A DNA stretch of 25,000 nucleotides from Trachelipus rathkii (Eukaryota > Arthropoda > Malacostraca > Isopoda > Trachelipodidae). Numbering within the stretch: position 1 is the first letter of the stretch; every line of letters begins with the position of its first letter. A program made the translations under genes and the position numbers. The DNA lies in contig JABUQX010078438.1 of the NCBI GenBank assembly GCA_015478945.1, forward strand, positions 1 through 25,000, in the 5' to 3' direction. The notes under the pieces are model-generated. The model searched no databases. It was given only the letters and a program-made list of their open reading frames with translations, and had not been told where the DNA came from. Positions 21,116 to 25,000 of this stretch are shown here, piece by piece.

Positions 21116-21529
21116 TAATTACATAATTTGATATCATAGTTTTAATCTGCCTCCTTAACCTCCAATTATGCATAATCGATTTGAATCATTCGCAAAGTTT
21201 TAGCAAAAAAAGGAAAATAAACAAATGCGTACAGGTCCAAATATTAAAGATTTAGTAAATAAACAGGCTTCACACCGTTATAAATATTAAAAAAAAAGTT
21301 TTAAATCTATGTAAACTAACGTAACGCAACATAACCATACTTAGCGTATCATAACCTTACTTAATGTAATTTATTTTTATATTTATAAATTATTTACTTT
21401 TCTATTTCAGATAACATCGATTCTGGCACCATCGCGCGCATTGTACATTTTTGTTCGATAACGTAGGGTTTTTAAAAAAATTGACCTTAAGGCTTAAACT
21501 GGGAAGCAGATAAACCGACAAGAAGCCAT

Positions 21530-21535
<6 letters not shown>
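21116..21535. other. Unique islet with a 20-bp tandem pair and an acceptor-like site
   Basis: Two units of a 20-bp repeat (21330-21348 and 21350-21368, CATAACCATACTTAGCGTA type, 16 of 19 matching) may follow a third, poorer copy. A pyrimidine-rich run ends in CAG at 21410, like a 3' splice site. The 16 codons after it (21411-21458) are open before TAA. This is too little to call an exon. Confidence 0.4.
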
Positions 21536-21568
<33 letters not shown>

Positions 21569-21765
21569 TAATATATATTATATATTATATTAATTATATA
21601 TAATATATTATATATTATAATATATATATATATATTATATATATATATAGAAAGAGTATATATATATATTAAAATCCGGTGTGTGTGTGTACGGTGTGTG
21701 TTGGTGTGTGTGTGTCGTGTGTGTGTGTGTGCTGGTGTGTGTGGCCGAGTGTGGTGTGTGTGCGT
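21536..21765. repeat. Compound (AT)n-(GT)n microsatellite
   Basis: Imperfect (AT)n at 21536-21670 is followed by imperfect (GT)n at about 21679-21765. The GT part has scattered C and GG interruptions. Compound AT/GT arrays are typical of animal microsatellites. Confidence 0.9.
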
Positions 21766-21965
21766 GAGGCGCTCTCCTCAAAATCTAGGGATATGTTCGT
21801 CCCGTTTTTCTAATCAAGATATTTTGTGACAAATCCCGAATGAAACTTTATTTTTGTCTAGTTGTTCTCTTAATGCATTGGTCAAGTACTCCACTGAACC
21901 CGTTGAATCAGAGTAGAGTTTAATCTTAGACTCTACTTTATATACATACATACACACAAACATTT
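21766..21965. other. Unique islet, no gene
   Basis: About 200 bp of ordinary sequence ending in a short CATA/CACA repeat at 21940-21960. Nothing recognisable is seen. Confidence 0.5.
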
Positions 21966-21969
21966 CATT

Positions 21970-22002
<33 letters not shown>

Positions 22003-22030
22003 TATATATATAGTATATATATATATTATA

Positions 22031-22085
<55 letters not shown>

Positions 22086-22261
22086 TATAATATATAATAT
22101 ATATATATGTATACTATATGTATATATATATCTATTATAAAATATTATATTATAGTTTATATATAGTATATATATAATAATATAGTATATACTCCTATAC
22201 TATTATATTATAAATAAAATTATATTTATACTATATATTTTGATATTATATAGTATATATA

Positions 22262-22306
<45 letters not shown>

Positions 22307-22335
22307 ATATATAATATACTATATATATATATATT
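21966..22335. repeat. (AT)n microsatellite array
   Basis: A long imperfect AT array, purest at 22041-22078 and 22268-22300, with interruptions such as ACT and GTA in the middle. Confidence 0.95.
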
Positions 22336-22678
22336 CCGCAGTGTCACTTCTTCATCCAAAAACACAACATCAAGATCTAAAGTATTAGAAAAACTAATCC
22401 CGAATAGAACCTCTCTCTCTCTCTCTCATCATCTGAAAGATCTATGTTGTCTCTCTAAGTGCTGTCGAAGTAATATCTTTGTCTCGTTGCGTCTGTCTCA
22501 TCTCAATTGGATTTTTACTCTCTTGCTATGGGGTAGGTGTGGGGGTGTGGATCTTAATTTCAGTCTGTTTTGCTTTTTTCTTTTGCTTCTACTTTTACCA
22601 TCTTTATGCATTTCATTTCTTTTTATCACTAGGATTTTACAAATGACTCCGAAAATAATTTAACAGTATTAATGGTAA
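22336..22678. other. Unique pyrimidine-rich islet with (CT)n
   Basis: Ordinary sequence carrying a (CT)8-type run at 22411-22427 and further CTCTCT words to 22460. No open frame of note and no recognised motif. Confidence 0.6.
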
Positions 22679-24130
22679 TATATATATATATATATTAATA
22701 ATATATATATATTATAATATATATATATAATATATGTAGTATCTATATATAATATTATATATACTATATATATATATTTTATTAAGGTTAAAATATATAT
22801 ATATAATTAATTATGTGCACCTACGATATTACTTTATAGGAAAAAACATATCATGAGATATAAAGATAATATATATAATAAGAATAAAGTTATAAATATA
22901 TAAATATATTAAATATGTTAAATTATTGTATATCTATATAATATATAGATATATATGTTAATATATATAAATATCTATATATATATATACTATAGTATAA
23001 TAGTATATACCTAGGTATATATGTTCTTGGCCATCTTTCCTTGTTTCCAGTTATTAAATTCTGTTCATCAAATATGGAGGGAAGCTGCACATTGTTCACT
23101 TAAAGTACCACCGATGGTTAACTCAACTTAGCATGAATTAGCTGCTTGCTGTAATAACTTTATCCTCGTTCTTATAGTAATAGTATACCTATAAGTTTAT
23201 ATATATATATATAAATATAGCTATATATATATTCATGTATAAGTTAGGTATATATATATATATATATAGAGGATATAATAGTAATACTTTATATATACTA
23301 TATATATCTGATAAGGTGACTTGAGATAGTTAATATATAATTTGACTATTATAATTAATTGGTGAAAATTGATTAAATTAAGGGGTTTACCTAATATTAC
23401 CTAATCTCACATAGTAACTAATAACATATATATATATATAATATAATAGGTATATATATAGTAATATATATCATACTTATATATAATATATATTAATAGA
23501 TATGAATAAAATATATTAAATATAATATAAGTATTATATGTATTATATATAATAATATAATATTATAATTATATATAGTATATTATATATACTATATATA
23601 TATATTATATAGTATGATATCTCAGGGGTATGAAATTATATATATAGTATGTATATACTATATATATTATATATATATATATAATATATAGAGTATATAT
23701 ATATATATATTTTATGTTATTATATTATATATATTCTAATAATATACTATATATATACTTAATATATATATATAATTACCTATTTTTGTTAAACATAACA
23801 AGCTCACCGTATAATATAGGTTATATAATATATATAATATCAATATATAATATTATATATATATATAATATATATATATATCTATATAATAGTGATATAT
23901 TCATTTATGTATATAGTGCTGTCTATGATATTTTTGTAGTAGAGGTTGAATAACTTATCTTGTATAGATAGGTTATAGTTATGATTTATTATATTATACT
24001 ATGAGTGTTAAACATTGGTATTAGTAGTATATATATATATAGTCCAACTACATATATATGTATATATATTATCTAATAGTATATATATTTATTATATATA
24101 TATATATATAAATTATATTAAATATAATAA
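22679..24130. repeat. (AT)n low-complexity DNA with small unique islets
   Basis: AT dinucleotide and TAT/ATA words fill most of this stretch. Small unique islets lie at about 22812-22860, 23020-23190, 23310-23420 and 23935-24020. The 79-codon frame at 23714-23953 is Y/I/N-rich repeat translation. No gene or transposon end is visible. Confidence 0.85.
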
Positions 24131-24157
24131 TAAATAATATATCTCAAAAAGAGATAA

Positions 24158-24250
24158 TACAACCGAGGACGTTAGAGCGACGGCAGGCGACATTTGCAAG
24201 TAGAAAAAACCTGGATACGCGGGATTCGAATCCTAGTTCGGAACCTAGGT
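24158..24250 (+). mobile_element. Probable tRNA-derived SINE head
   Basis: GGATTCGAATCC (24222-24233) differs by one base from the pol III B-box consensus GGTTCGANTCC and is itself a perfect palindrome. About 50-60 bp upstream, ACAACCGAGGACGTTAGAGCG (from 24159) resembles the A box and D arm of Leu/Ser-type tRNAs (CCGAGTGGTTAGAGCG), with changes. A tRNA cloverleaf does not fold fully: the T stem is poor. It is then followed by an imperfect hairpin CCTAGTTC-G-GAACCTAGG (24232-24249). This fits a decayed SINE promoter head better than a working tRNA gene. The SINE body and tail are not identified. Confidence 0.45.
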
Positions 24251-24530
24251 AGTAATTAAGAATAGAAGTATACCTTTTTAAGGTAGCTATGCCCTTGAAG
24301 TGTGAATACTTTTAAGGAATTACTAAGACAAATTAAACATACCTATATAGTTGATATATATATAGGTATAGTAATAAATATAGTATTCGTGCTCTGTTGG
24401 TCCAGAATTAACATATGTTATTGAGTCTGATGATACAAAGATTAAATAATGTGTATATAGGATTTTTTTATTTAAGCTTACTCTTTATTACAGATGGTAA
24501 TTTTTAAATTTTAAAATAGATTCAATATAT
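24251..24530. other. Unique AT-rich DNA after the SINE-like head
   Basis: AT-rich unique sequence that may include the SINE body. The pairs ATACCTTTTTAAGGTA (24269-24284) and CTTGAAG/CTTTTAAG nearby are small palindromes. No gene is visible. Confidence 0.4.
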
Positions 24531-25000
24531 ATATATCCATAATTTATTATATATATATAGTTAATAAGTTAGTATATAGCATAGATAAATGATAAACTTT
24601 ATATATATATCTTATCTTACTGTATAATATCTATAATTTATAAGTAATATTATATATATATATATATATATATAGTATATATATATATATAGAGTCATAT
24701 ATATATATATAGTATAATATATATAGTATATATAGATACCATGTACTATATATATATATAAATATATATATATATACTATATAATACTAAGTTAGGTATC
24801 ATATAACAAGAAGGTAAACAAGAAATTTCTTGTATATATATTTAAATATAAAAAATAGGAAACTTCATTCTATATATATATATTAGCTATTATTATAGTA
24901 GTAGGCTCCTATAAGTATATATGAAATAGTCTATATATTATAGAGGATACAAAATATCAGAGTGCATACTATTTAGTACTTATATATATATTAATATATA
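24531..25000. repeat. (AT)n low-complexity DNA to the window end
   Basis: Imperfect AT arrays, purest at 24650-24674 and 24755-24776, with short unique gaps at 24790-24900. No gene is visible. Confidence 0.85.

Overview
The window looks like intergenic or intronic DNA from an invertebrate animal. I see no intact protein-coding gene, no complete tRNA or rRNA gene, no CRISPR array, no bacterial operon and no virus. The sequence is very AT-rich and dominated by simple repeats: (AT)n, (ATT)n, (GT)n, (TATC)n, (CTT)n, (CT)n and (CCCT)n. It also carries a decayed non-LTR retrotransposon and a short hAT-type transposon. The reverse transcriptase remnant resembles families I associate with arthropods, especially crustaceans. 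A microsatellite-rich decapod-like genome is therefore my best guess, but this is inference and the taxon is not proven.

Layout. Positions 1-1070 are A/T-balanced low-complexity DNA. About 1.1-14.1 kb is strongly T-rich on the + strand, and the partner base changes along the way: T/A to about 3 kb, T/G in much of 3.2-10 kb, T/A/C as degenerate (TATC)n at 11.6-12.3 kb, then nearly pure T/C as (CTT)n at 13.36-14.03 kb. Islets of normal complexity lie inside it, chiefly 5.1-6.3, 8.3-11.6 and 14.49-14.88 kb. Their short open frames match no family I know. From 14.9 to 17.5 kb there is A/T-balanced low-complexity DNA around an ordinary unique stretch (15.64-16.56 kb).

The informative part is 18.2-20.35 kb. 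About 18.21-19.38 kb holds a reverse transcriptase remnant of a LINE on the + strand. It has several in-frame stops and at least two frameshifts, and its YADD catalytic box is broken. Directly after it, 19.38-20.34 kb holds unidentified, possibly formerly coding sequence interrupted by a 270-bp nonautonomous hAT element at 19797-20066. That element has inverted termini starting CAGGG, an 8-bp target duplication (ATTCCTTG) and an interior of GACTCC clusters separated by a recurring spacer.

From 20.4 kb to the end, long imperfect (AT)n arrays alternate with unique islets of about 100-400 bp. One of these, near 24.16-24.25 kb, looks like the head of a tRNA-derived SINE.

No set of genes works together here. 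The biology visible is transposon decay and microsatellite growth. Frequent one-base breaks in the dinucleotide arrays could be real mutation or uncorrected long-read error, and this cannot be settled from one sequence. I did not find a new functional system. The best-supported discrete feature is the hAT-type element.
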